NCBI GenBank assembly: GCA_951230915.1
Contig: OX579636.1
Span: 27,153,567-27,217,566, forward strand
Direction of reading: 5' to 3'
Source of the DNA: Antitrichia curtipendula
Taxonomy: Eukaryota > Streptophyta > Bryopsida > Hypnales > Leucodontaceae
Length of the DNA: 64,000 bases
Positions 11,540 through 21,791 of the stretch are shown here, in pieces. The position numbers and the translations under genes were made by a program. Positions within the stretch are counted from its first letter, which is position 1, and each line of letters opens with the position of its first letter. The notes under the pieces are model-generated. The model made no database searches. It had not been told where the DNA came from and was given only the letters and a program-made list of their open reading frames with translations.

Positions 11540-12967
11540 ATGGCAGGGACGGCGCCATCATGTGGGAGCCTTGAGCATCACCTCCTGCTCAACCTGTCTC
11601 CCTCCCGATGGCGGCTCCCTCTCCCGATGTGCACTCTCTCTCCGCAAGCTCCCATTGTGCGTGGTGACTACTCGATGTGCACTGTCTCGACGCGTCGAGC
11701 TCCCGTCGTGATTTTCGTTGTCGTCTCTCCGCCCTCCTCTTGCACTGTGCTCTTCCGCCGTACTCTTCCGCTGTAGGTCCTTCGTCTTCTTCCGCCGCGC
11801 GCTGGTACCGTATATCCTCCCTCCTCTTCCGCCGCGCGTCGGTACTTCCTCCTCCCTCCTCTTCCGCCCACCTCTCTGCTTCTACGAGCTTGTGAGTCCG
11901 TGATTGAAACTGACTACATTGCGCGGTCGGGAGGAGTACGCCGATTTGCAGCAGAAGCAACTCTTACTAGTCACCACCAACATCCCGGACATCGACTTGC
12001 CACCAACGCTGAAGCAGTCGGAGCAGCGACTGAAGTCCACCGCCACGAACGTTGGGACACCGATTTGCGCCGCGAAGCAAGTGCGGCTGCCGTGGTCACC
12101 ACATTTTTGTGGTAAGTTCCAGTGTGTGAGAGCTAGTGAGAAAATCTAGAGAGGGTGAAGTTCAGTCTATTTTCCTGGACGGTGTGTTTCCTCTTGAATT
12201 TCCGTTGTGTTTCCTCTTAGATTTCCGTTGTGTTTCCTCTTAGATTTACGGTGTGTTTCCTCTTAGATTTACGGTGTGTTTCCTCTTGCACATTCAACTT
12301 GGCTTGCTTGGCTCTGACTGAGGGTGCAGCAACTCTGTTAGCGCCGAAGATGCCACATGGAAGACAGTGAACTAGTTTGGTAGTACAGGTAGTACAGGTC
12401 TCCTTGTGTAATGGAGGTTTAGGTTCCTCTTGATTCAATCATGGTTGTTTGTTTTTCCAAATAATAATATTGCAGCTTCAGTTGCCTTCAGTTGACTCTT
12501 TCTCCCAAACACATCACCATTTGAAAGGATCATGATTGAGAATAGTAGGCCGTGTTTGAAGTCTGTAAACTTGATTACAGTTTTAGTTCATTAATTTGTT
12601 GTAAGTTTTAGTTCAATCATGTGTTCATTTGTTTGAAGTTTAGGGTTGCGGGGTTATGTATGCAGAAGTTGTAGTTCACGCATGTGGAGAATTCAAGGAG
12701 GTGTCTTGTAGTTAGATAGTTAAATAGATAGTCATTGTTTGAAAATCAATTTACTTCGCTGCAATGTCTGTTTGCCATCGCATGCAAGCAATGTTTGAAT
12801 TTGTATTATTTTAATTTGTCAACGCTTTGGGTTTTGTCAATGCTTAATTTGAAACAGTATGCACATTCAGGAAAAAACGAAACATCCTTCGAATACAATG
12901 TGGTCATTGTATATTAAATTATACACTGCTGGTTGTAAACAGGTATTCGAAGTCAGTAAGAAAGATC
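11540..12967 (+). promoter_or_regulatory. GC-rich promoter/leader region of the ParB-MTase-like gene
   Basis: Base composition rises sharply at 11540-12120 and is pyrimidine-rich on the plus strand, typical of a plant promoter or 5' leader. A 23-bp tandem repeat follows, then AT-rich sequence that looks like a leader intron before the ATG at 12968. Open frames here on both strands have no motif and overlap each other, so they are not called as genes. Confidence 0.45.
12184..12294 (+). repeat. 23-bp tandem repeat, about 5 copies
   Basis: The unit is GTGTTTCCTCTTAGATTTCC plus three bases, repeated with few changes. It lies in the presumed leader or first intron of the downstream gene. Confidence 0.85.
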
Positions 12968-13291
12968 ATGGGAACACGGCGAGGCAAGGAAACAACACCA
13001 GTGTGGGATAATCCGTAAGCAATTCCACCCTAAACCCTACTACTGTGGAAGTTAACCCTATTACCCCCAAAACTTGTCCTATGACCGCGGACCTCGAAGC
13101 TTCCAGATACAGTTCTGTAGTTAGATTTCTACAATAATCTCATACAAAGTGATCCATAGGATCGTCTGAAATATCGAGCAGCAGGCAGGATCCGCAAAAG
13201 GCCACATAAAAGTAGAAGGTCGGAGGCTAAGTAATTTGATAGATAGGAATATAACGGAATCTTCATGCTTCAAGCATGTTCACAATGAGAC

Positions 13292-13735
13292 ATCTGGAGT
13301 GCTCCAGATAAATCAAGATGTTATCACATCTGGAGTGATCCAGATGAGAGTCAGTTAATTTGAAAGCATTCAGAGAGTTCCACCTCAAAGCCTGGAATCA
13401 CTGAGTCATCTGGACTGCTCCAGATATTTGAAGAGAATATCCTATCTGGAATGATCTAGATGAAAGTCAGTAAATTTGAAAGCACTGAGCGAGTTCCACC
13501 ATCACGCCTGGAAACAATGAGTCATCTGGAGTGCTCCAGATTATTGAAGATAATATGTTATCTGGAGTGATCCAGATGAGTCACATAATTTGAAAGCACT
13601 GAGCGAGTTCAACCTTCAAGCATGGGCACAATGAGTCATCCGGAGTGCTCCAGATAATTGAATAAAATACCTCAACTGGAGTGATCCAGATAAGAGTTTG
13701 AGAATCTGAAAGCAGTGAGCAAGTTCCGTATTAAC
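13292..13735. repeat. 116-bp tandem array, each unit with two 18-bp palindromes, in intron 1
   Basis: Palindrome type A (ATCTGGAGTGCTCCAGAT) starts at 13292, 13408, 13524 and 13638. Type B (ATCTGGAGTGATCCAGAT) starts at 13328, 13444, 13560 and 13674. A-to-B spacing is always 36 bp and the unit period 116, 116 and 114 bp. Intervening sequence also repeats (AATTTGAAAGCA, GAGCGAGTTC). A degenerate fifth pair is at 13826 and 13862, again 36 bp apart. Confidence 0.95.
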
Positions 13736-13825
13736 GCTCCTAAAATAACAAGGTTAGATGCAAGCTTATTAGTTGGATACGATTATCACGCAGACATGAG
13801 GCCTCATATACGGTCTCAATTAGTC

Positions 13826-14145
13826 ATCAGGAGTGATCCAGATGATTCAAAATCTTGTTTCATCTGGACAGATGCAGATGAGAGTCTCAGTGAGTTTCCC
13901 GTGAACTTATGCAGCATTGCAGGCTGGGATGCACATTTCATGGATGACTAGGAATAACGTTGAATCTCAAATGCATTAAGCACTGCCCAACGATCAGTCA
14001 TCTGGAGTGTTCCAGATGTAGAAATAGGTCACCGCAGGTGGAGTGGTTGATAACCTAGTCGTAGAATTCTTAGGCGATTGGAAGTAGTAATTGGTTAGTG
14101 ATGCACAATGCATACTCGCAGTCAGTCATCTGGAGTGCTCCAGCT
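13826..14145. repeat. Dispersed palindromes in intron 1
   Basis: Palindromes of the same type lie at 13826-13843, 13862-13879, 14000-14017 (ATCTGGAGTGTTCCAGAT) and 14128-14145. They continue the array towards the exon 2 acceptor at 14210. Confidence 0.8.
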
Positions 14146-14984
14146 CAATGAAGAGGCTAGGTGCAGTCGATGGTCACCTTCACATCTAATTAGCTCTTGG
14201 TTGAATGCAGTGATGAGTTTCTTCAGGATGGACCTAAGGACGCGTGCCCAATTAAGCTCAGACCCTTTTGTGACGGATGGGTTCATCAATTTCATTACAG
14301 TGGGAAATTGCACCCAGCGGCGGTCTATCGCTGCTTAAGCAAAGTCAATGAATGGGGGATCCAGTGGAAGAAGGATGAAGATGAACGCGTGCGAATTGTC
14401 CCAAAACTTATGAGTGGTATGAAAGTGCACCGCGACGTTGGCCTTGACATTCTAGAAATGCAGGGTCTTGACAACGACACTGCGCTCCTAGTCATTGAGG
14501 AGAAAACGCCCGGATCGGATAGTACAAGAATCTATGGCCTCATCCTTGATTACAGCTCGATGGAGTTGAGTCACTGCGAATCACTGGTGGAACAATCGTT
14601 ACTGGATCCCAAAGGCGGCATCCGAAGTGGACGCCGAAGGAAATGCAAGTTACTTGGAGCCTAATTGAGGAGGCTTGTCAAGACAGCAGCCGAAGCAAGG
14701 CATCCCAGGCAATAGTACCAGTCGCAACTGCAACACCGTCGCCAAAGAAAAAGGGGAAGAAACTGAGGTCCCTAACCGGAGCACCAGGAGACAAGACGGT
14801 TGCAGAAGATGCTGCCAGTAAGCTAACCATTTCCGCTTGCGTTGCAATGAAGGAGGCTGAGATAAAGAAGCTCGACACCAAGCAGTTGAAAGTGATGAAG
14901 GCATTGTACAAAGCTCACTTCGACTGCATATACAAATGGAAGAAACAACCCTTTGTCGACGCCGGTGGTGACGTCCTGCGGGTG

Positions 14985-15509
14985 CACTTCGACTATCTTC
15001 ACAGGGCCCCAGAAGGAAGGCTAGTGTATCGAGGCATTGAGGATACCCAATTACCTGGTATGATGAACAGAGCACGCCTAGAAACTGACTTTAACGCTGA
15101 CTGGAGAGTCATTACAGTGCTTCCTATAAAAATCGGGCCATACGGCGCAGAAGGGAGGGCGACGTATTTTGATACCTGTCCAAAGCTGGAATCCATCACA
15201 AGACAAACCCACTACTTTATTATTGGGAGACAACACACAGTGGAGGCCTACAAGAAACTTGTCGAAAACGGAGAAATTCCCGAATCGGATGTTCATGAAG
15301 CCTCTTGCTTTAAAATCATCCCAATCTTTGCGCCGCGAAGCAAATTCTCGGACGTGATGCACCTCTCTCGAGCTCTAAACCAGAACATCGTTGGTGAACA
15401 GAAGGAGCAATCATTTCTCACGCAGCTACTTACCGCGAGAATCAAATGGAGGGAGATGGGAAGTCCACAACCAGCGTATGGCGGCCGACCACACACTCCT
15501 GCGTATAAT
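14985..15509 (+). other. ParB-like nuclease/DNA-binding domain within the element gene
   Basis: This part of exon 2 reads VHFDYLHRAPEGRLVYRG, then a strand-rich stretch (ADWRVITVLPIKIG), the ParB-type core FIIGRQHTVEAYKKLVENG and a helical ALNQNIVGEQKEQS region. In bacterial ParB and DGQHR-type proteins the G-x-(R/Q)-(R/H)-xx-A core forms the nucleotide/DNA-binding site (established). Assignment here is by motif only. The exon ends at a GT donor at 15510. Confidence 0.5.
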
Positions 15510-15651
15510 GTACGTTTATTCTTTTCTATATTTTTTTTCTTTCATAAAATATTGTTAGAAATGGACATCACATTACACCCATCTAAATCACTTCTGATGG
15601 TCGAATCTGTGAGTCCGTGATGGTTTCAAATGTCAATCCATTGTTGCTTTC

Positions 15652-15748
15652 ACCTGGAGTGATCCAGATGGTGTCCATTGCTTCTGCTCGTGGTATTATA
15701 GTCTTCGGGATTATAGTTCTCAAATAGGTCATCTGGTTCACTCCAGCT
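15652..15748. repeat. Two palindromes in intron 2
   Basis: ACCTGGAGTGATCCAGAT lies at 15652-15669 and ATCTGGTTCACTCCAGCT at 15731-15748, both inside the 15510-15821 intron. Confidence 0.8.
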
Positions 15749-16753
15749 GCTTGTTTTGATTTTCTCTAATGTCGACAAATAACATAGATGTAAAACTAAT
15801 TCTGTATCATTATGCATTCAGGAGTTCGTTCCACTGATCTCAACTATTTTCACCTCCGTCAAAGGGACCGACACAAGTGAAACGAAAATCCCATTGTTGT
15901 TTCTGGAGGATGACGCTGAAGTAGAGAAGTGGGTAAGGATTGAGAGGGAGTATGTGCAGTACATTCTTCCGGGCAATGAGGACAAACTACCGGATCCAGC
16001 GAAGGGATTGCGGAAGCGCCTGACTCTATTTGATTTTAAGACTCTATACGGGTTGCGGGTGGAGGATATCAACTTCCTTGCAGATCGGGTGCAGAATAAG
16101 GAGATAACTGTGAAAAGCTCGAAGGCCAAGCAAAAAGGCGGAGGCCCGACACTGGAGACCCTACCGGAAGCTGGAGCTAGAGAACGATACATCCGAGCCA
16201 TGAAGAATGAGATGATGCTTCATTACCGGCAGTACCATCTTCCCAGCAAGAAGCCGGAATACGTTCCATACCCCGATTTGGAGTTCGAGGAATTTGCTAC
16301 TGAGATGAAGTTTGGACGTCCCGAATTACAGCTTTGGGTGGACAGAGCCATGGCAATGGACGTAGGGAAGAATTGGCTTGAAGGTCGGTCGAAGGGCTTA
16401 AACAAGACGTCCGACCCCGCGGACTGTCCCAAATTTGTGCACGACATGTGGGATGTATTCATCACGGTGAAAGCCCAAGTCGCGGTGGCAGAGGCAATGG
16501 AGAAAGGATTTGCAGAGAAGTACCTATCAAAAATCATGGACGATAATATGTGGAACATCAGCGGCATTCTAATGCAACAGGACGTTGTAGCATGGCGTGG
16601 CGAAGGGATGAGGCACTTGTACATCTGGTATTTGTTTGAAGCCACGGCTACGGGACCGCGGGCAAAGTTTTTGGAAGACCGGAATCTGCGACGTGTTTTT
16701 GATGCTCTGGAAAGCGTGGAAAAGAATGGCACCTCCGTTCGGTCACCAGCGAT

Positions 16754-17514
16754 TCTCATGACGGATGCTCAAGGATTCCATGAAGTAGTGACTCACTTGT
16801 ACAAACGGAAGTTGGATTTCGCGCACAAAATTTGGGACTGGCACGTGATTCACTACATTGCTGGACGCAATCACGGCTTTCCAGAAACTACCACTGGAAG
16901 CGAATTCGTGATGTCCGTAATTTTCTGCTTTGGATACAATGAAACGGAAAGCGCGCAGAGCCGCTTCAACTACTACTTCCCCTCTCAACAAGTATACAGT
17001 TTTGTATACAATTCGGAGGCAATCCCGGCTGACGTAAACAGTTCATAGAGGCGTCGTGGTGTGCCCTATCTGAGTGCAAATTCCGCACTTGTATTATTCG
17101 GAGGGTTAATACGAGATGACATGGTGCTTGTTAACATGAACGGGGGACCAGAGATCACTCACCTGGGAATGGTAAGACCAAACGATGGAAACTGGTTGTT
17201 ATTGTTGTTATATGTTGTAGTCTTAGTCATCTTGTATTCCTAGTGATCTTGTGAATTAAATGGCGATCGTTGTATTGTACTAGTGGGGAAGGGTGAAGGT
17301 TTTGGAAGTATTTAACTCTGCGGAGGCAGAGAAAGCTAGAATAATTACTGCCAGACAAATGCAGGAGCAATTTGCAGTCAACGTCCCGCAAGAAGAACCG
17401 CCTGATGTTGAGGAACTCTCAGACAGTGACACGGAAACTCCAGAGAACACCGGCGAACAATACTCTGAAAAGAGCGATGATGAGCCTCCAAAGCGCAAGT
17501 CACCCGAGATGAGT
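16754..17514 (+). other. Degenerate N4/N6 DNA-methyltransferase-like domain
   Basis: The order catalytic motif, target region, SAM motif I, motif II matches beta-class N4/N6 methylases. DAQG at 16764 replaces DPPY. HGFPETTTGSEFVMSVIF aligns with the usual GxxHExI segment. YNSEAIPAD stands where HPTEKP-like sequence usually is. VLVNMNGGPEITHLG replaces VLDxFxGSGTTxxAA, and GRVKVLEVF resembles GRxFIGIE. Two key catalytic positions are lost, so methylation activity is unlikely in this copy (inference). Around 17040-17105 an alternative frame reads FIEASWCALSECKFRTCII, suggesting two compensating indels rather than only the TAG at 17046. Confidence 0.45.
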
Positions 17515-18050
17515 GTTGCATGAACTTCATGCATCTAGATTGCTCGAGTTGTTCGTTTGGAGAGTGTTTGTGGACCTAGTCTCATATTCTAGACATTGTT
17601 ATTGCAGGTGTCCTCTCCTCCACCATCATTGCCCCCTAAGAAGTTGAAGGACCCATCCGCAAAGAAAACTGCGGAAAATCCACTTTCCGCAGTCACGACA
17701 GAGGGAACAAGCAAGCAGAAGAAGAGGAAACTTTCGGAGTTGGTGGAAGATACCCTACCAGTTTTAAATCGTAAGAAGGCGGGTCAACCAAAGCAAAACC
17801 TGAATGCACGATTTATGGAGTAGGAGAGACGAGGAGAGGGGAGTAATGCGTCCCCAAGGAATCTGGATGTTTGTGATTCAGTGGATGCCGCAGCTGAGGT
17901 TGTTCAACAGGAAAGGGATGCTGCATCCGCATTACTATCTTTCCCAAGTACTGGTCAGGGTGCTTACACTCCGGGTTCTACTGTTGCTGAGTCTGATGGA
18001 CTGGAGGGCCATGCTGCTGGAGCGAGGAAGGATGGAGCTGCGCCTAGTTC

Positions 18051-18068
18051 ATCTGGAACAGTCCAGAT
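18051..18068. repeat. Coding palindrome in exon 5
   Basis: ATCTGGAACAGTCCAGAT has perfect 7-bp arms and lies inside predicted coding sequence (residues SSGTVQMD). It is the only clear member in an exon of either element. Confidence 0.75.
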
Positions 18069-18796
18069 GGACCCAACTGAAATCGGTGCTCCAGAGATGT
18101 CTGGACCTATTCGGGATGACACACTAGAAGACTTGAGCCCATTGAGTCCCAACTTGCGCCGTCATAACGATGCAAATGTCGCAGAGAAGGTTAGATCTAG
18201 GGGATAGCATTACAACTCTGTATCTTTTTCATTGTTTGAATAAACTGGACAGCTTTGACTGCATTTATAGTATCAGGTGATGAATAAGTTCCATTTTGAT
18301 TCATTTTACTCAGGGATGCGTGTTTGTGTTCTTCCTTGTCTCCCAGGATGTTCCCATTGTTGTGGTACATGACTCTTTCGTAGGAGTGTTGAATGTTGTG
18401 ACCCCCGACGTGATCATCAAACAGAAGGTTGCAGGTGACAAGGTGACTGGCGTTGAGGTAGAGGAGGGGATTCGGGGTGACGAGTTAGAGAAGAAGGATG
18501 ATGTGTTGGTGGAAAGTAATCCTGGGAAAGACGAGGCTGGTGGAGTAGGCGTGGTGGAGGTGGAGAAGGAAGCTAGCGTGATGGAGGTCGAGAAGGAGAC
18601 TAGTAAGCTGGAGAAGGAGAAGGAGGCTAGCGTGATGGAGGTGGAGAAGGATTCTCATTTGGGTGTCCCGAAAGGTGCTTCTCGTGACCTCTTCGACTAG
18701 TTTATTTTCTACTGGGACTTTCATTGTTTGTAACGGTTGTATCCTGCCTATAACTGGTTCCTTTGTTTGTTGTCTTCAGATCTTGTTTCGGATTCA

Positions 18797-19432
18797 TTGA
18801 CGAAGAAGACTATATCCAGTAAGGTATCTATAAGGCAATACGTCGTGGTTCTGGACTTGAACGGACTTCTTATTCATCGTACTTATAAGGATAACAAATC
18901 TGGCTTTACTCGGAGACCTGGTCTCAAGAACTTCCTTGACTGGCTCTTCCGTAGGGTACGAATAATATTTTGGAGCAGTATGCAAGATAAAAACATGTGC
19001 AAACTGCTAGCGAAGATGCTGTCGGCTATCGCTTTTGGCCCTACAGAATGCACATATCTTTCGCAGGCTTCGTGCACTCTGTCTTCATACCGAGACCCAG
19101 CGAACCCGAATAAACCAGTATTTTTGAAGGATTTGTCAACCCTGGTTCAGATGGGCGATGTTCAGTCTATAGAGAATGTCCTTTTGGTTGACGACAGTCC
19201 GATTAAGAACTTATTGAACCATGTTGACAATGTTGTTCACCTAGCGACCTGGTCTGGTGAATTAGGCGATAACTTCTTGTCACGAACTTTGAAGCCTTGG
19301 CTTGAAGGTCTTTTAAAGTGCAACGAAGCTGTGCAGGTTTATGTCAAAGCCAACCCACTTTCCGGGTGCCAACTGCCGGTGGATCCAGTGGGTAGTGTAG
19401 GGTTCCAGGTTCTGAAGGGTGTAAAGTATTAA
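18797..19432 (+). other. FCP1/NIF-like HAD phosphatase domain of the element gene
   Basis: The terminal exon holds QYVVVLDLNGLLIHRT (the HAD DxDxT region with the second Asp replaced by Asn), RRPGLKNFLDWLF, VRIIFWSSMQDKNM (motif II-like) and ENVLLVDDSPIKN (motif III, Asp-Asp kept). The DLNGLL form occurs in a plant-expanded group of FCP1-like proteins (recollection of the family). Loss of the second Asp argues against normal phosphatase chemistry. It ends at TAA 19430-19432. Confidence 0.75.
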
Positions 19433-19457
19433 AACTGTGGAATGTTAGGCTGCGTTC

Positions 19458-19475
19458 ATCTGGGGCGCTCCAGAT
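19458..19475. repeat. Palindrome just 3' of the element gene
   Basis: ATCTGGGGCGCTCCAGAT lies 26 bp after the stop codon, in the presumed 3' UTR. Confidence 0.8.
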
Positions 19476-20039
19476 GATCTCTTTTCAGGGTTTTCTTAAC
19501 CCCTGGACACAGTATTGTTGTAGATAGGACTAGGTGCAGACTCTCTGACATTTTGTATCAATCTATAATTGTTGTAAATGTCTTTTTTTAAAACTACCTT
19601 ACAACTACTTTATATATTAGGATGACGGCGATAATGTTGTGTTTGTGTCATTTTTAAAATTTAATTGGCAGTTTAAACGCAAGTTCCTTAATTACATGGG
19701 TGGAATTTGGAATATTAGACAAGAGCAATGATGAATGTCAACATGTAGTATTTCGAATTACAGATTTTGTCAGAAATTTTAACAACATTGCACACTGTCG
19801 TCAGAATTTGGGTTAGGACAATAAGAGAAATGTACTGGTAATGTGCTCTCTTTGGTGAACATTGAATGTGTGAATTTTATGCTCTATAATGGACCCTCTA
19901 ATCAGTGGTATTTGGTAATCTACACCAGGAGCACTCCTGTTGAATATTGGTCGTTCGTTCACAATTGACCATGTGTTGTCACGTGGGTCTTTGTAGAGAG
20001 TGGTGATCCTGGTATTGACAGGTGTTTTGTGCATTGAGG

Positions 20040-20416
20040 CTGTTGTCGTGGATGTTCGACAAAACAAACAGATTGAGGCCTTCTAGGATTTAGTTGGTTT
20101 TATGATGTCGAAGACTTCTGTTGGTATCTGGTCGAACATGACCACTTCTAAATTGGAGGAGCTCCTTCCACGGATACTTCCAAGGAATTTTATTGCGATG
20201 TTATTTCTTATCAAAGGTTGTGACTTACCAAGCAGTTCAGACAAGTACCCCAATAGAGGCGACCTCTTCTCATATCTCTTTAGTAAAATGGCATGGCGCA
20301 ACTTGCTTAGAAATCGCACCCTTGTATTCTCTGATGTGGATCCCCTAACCCAGAAGGTTTCTATAATACCCCCAGTTGTACATATTAGGGACACCCAACC
20401 AGCAGATTTGAAATAG
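20040..20416 (+). pseudogene. Second FCP1-like HAD fragment
   Basis: The plus frame reads VDVRQNKQIEAF, a stop, then DLVGFMMSKTSVGIWSNM, TSKLEELLPRILP, YPNRGDLFSYLF and LVFSDVDPLTQK. The VGIWSNM and (V)F(S)DVDP segments match HAD motifs II and III of FCP1-like proteins such as the domain at 18797-19432. The N-terminal DxDxT half is missing and one stop interrupts the frame. It may be a remnant of a duplicated domain of the same element. Confidence 0.5.
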
Positions 20417-20525
20417 ACTACCTTCAGAATTGCAAACAATGCTTTATTTGTATTCAGTTCCTATTCTTTCATACATCTAAATAAAAAAAATGGTGGTTCC
20501 ACTACCTTTCTTTATTATACAACTA

Positions 20526-20950
20526 TCACTGTGTGATGGTGAAGGGAGAACATCAGAACGTCTCCAGACGTCCAATTCCCATTCCCAAGTTCAGTGTTAG
20601 AATTGTCAAATGAAAATGTAATGTAGAGGGGAGGACATCAGAACGTCTCCAGACGTCCAATTCCCATTTCCAAGTTCAGTGTTAGAATTGTCAAATGAAT
20701 ATGTAATGTAGAGGGGAGGACATCAGAACGTCTCCAGACGTCCAATTCCCATTCTCAAGTTTAGTGTTAGAATTGTCAAATGAAAATGTAATGTAGAGGG
20801 GAGGACATCAGAACATCTCCAGATGTCCAATTCCCGTTCCCAACCTTAGTGTTGGAGTTGTCAAATGAATGTGTAATGTAGAGGGGAGGACTTGAGAACG
20901 TCTCCAGACGTCCAATTCTCAAATTCTGAGTTGGAAATGTCAATTACTAA
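20526..20950. repeat. 85-bp tandem repeat with ACGTCTCCAGACGT palindrome, five copies
   Basis: The 14-bp palindrome starts at 20558, 20643, 20728, 20813 and 20898, an exact 85-bp period. The rest of the unit (CAATTCCCATTCCCAAG, TTGTCAAATGAAAATGTAAT) is also well kept. In the fourth copy both arms change together to ACATCTCCAGATGT. Degenerate sequence follows to about 21060. Confidence 0.95.
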
Positions 20951-21409
20951 TGCAATGGGTTGACAATCATGAGATGATCTCTAAATCTCCAATCCCCAAC
21001 TCAAGTGTTGGAATTCCTCCGTTTCATGATGAATGTGGAGGACTTAGCCAATCATGTGGAGATGGAAGAATATAAATTCTCATTGCTTACACCAAATTGA
21101 GGACCTCGTGTACAAACATCACGATAGTTCCAGATAATTTTGCTAACTATATGCAAGTAACCATTGTCTACATGTTTCATTGCCCAATTATGAAATGTTT
21201 TCCTTTGTATTGTCACTGGCACAAGGCTCCGACTTCACCTAATATAGGTAGTAATTAGCTGGAGTGATTTTCCAAAACAGTCCAGAATTCTTCCCAAAGT
21301 CCAAATATAGTTAAATGCAGCATCTCCACGGTTCAGTTTTTATTTTAGAAATTTTATGAAGATATTAAATTCCTAAAATTAATCCACATTAGGCTTTTTT
21401 GTTGCCCTT
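20951..21409. other. AT-rich spacer
   Basis: Degenerate tail of the 85-bp repeat to about 21060, then sequence with no recognised feature. Confidence 0.5.
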
Positions 21410-21791
21410 GTCTACTTATTGCATTTTTTTCCCCATATGTTGTACAATTCCAAATGATTTGAAATTGCATTGAAGCATGTGACCTACTTAGTTTGAAGAA
21501 TGAATCCTATCACAACCATTTTTTCATACAAATGTGTCCTTGTGAAGTGTAGCTTCCCGTTTTTTTGCAGGGCTAAAAAAAAAGATTTCTGTCAAATCAA
21601 ACGCTAACATCTTGATTTCTAGAAATTTCTGAAATTTTTTCCCCATTTTTCTCAACCCGCCCTACTGCAAGATATAGGGAAAAAGAAAAAAGAAAAAAAA
21701 TCATCTTTTTCTCAAATTTCTTGAACGTAGTACAAATGGCAGTTTTGGAGCGTCTTTGGTGCATTCATAGTCAAGGAACTTTAAGGGTTAA
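21410..21791 (-). mobile_element. piggyBac-type MITE half, inverted, ending at shared TTAA
   Basis: Read on the minus strand from 21791 it begins TTAACCCTTAAAGTTCC and runs ACGCTCCAAAACTGCC.., CTTGCAGTAGGGC.., AGCTACACTTCAC.., AATGATTTG... It matches the element to its right in inverse orientation. The left limit is where the match fades. Confidence 0.7.

Larger units (their letters stand above)
12968..19432 (+). pseudogene. ParB-like / degenerate DNA methyltransferase-like / FCP1-like multi-domain element gene
   Basis: Seven exons fit in phase: 12968-13014, 14211-15509, 15822-17171, 17284-17514, 17608-18189, 18347-18674 and 18780-19432 (all GT-AG; the exon 4 and exon 6 donors are weak). Exon 1 encodes MGTRRGKETTPVWDNP. 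Exon 2 has a ParB-type segment, HYFIIGRQHTVEAYKKL, near 15210-15260, with a conserved Asn-rich helix after it. Exons 3-4 resemble an N4/N6 DNA methylase: ILMTDAQGF (16764) sits where DPPY is expected, followed by TGSEFVMSVIF. Then come DDMVLVNMNGGPEITHLGM (motif I-like) and WGRVKVLEVFNSAEAEKAR (motif II-like). The catalytic DPPY is not intact. Exons 5-6 are acidic/basic and low in complexity (EVEKEASVMEVEK repeats). Exon 7 is an FCP1-like HAD domain. Lesions: a one-base frameshift near 14630, TAG at 17046 and TAG at 17821, so this copy is probably non-functional. The fusion into one chain is inferred from phases. Confidence 0.6.

Noticed and set aside
11589..11960. 123-codon minus frame rich in Arg and Glu
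   Set aside because: Low-complexity translation of a CT-rich leader, overlapped by several other equally long frames.
13292..13735. CRISPR-like array
   Set aside because: The units are whole 116-bp tandem duplications whose spacers are themselves repeated. This is eukaryotic nuclear DNA with intron context.
14620..14640. Programmed -1 ribosomal frameshift site at CCCAAAG
   Set aside because: The heptamer is not in the required X-XXY-YYZ register of the incoming frame, and other lesions exist in the gene, so an ordinary indel is simpler.
1340..17823. TAG readthrough or recoding as a shared feature of the element genes
   Set aside because: Three of the in-frame stops are TAG, but one is TGA and frameshifts are also present. 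Mutational decay explains all of them.
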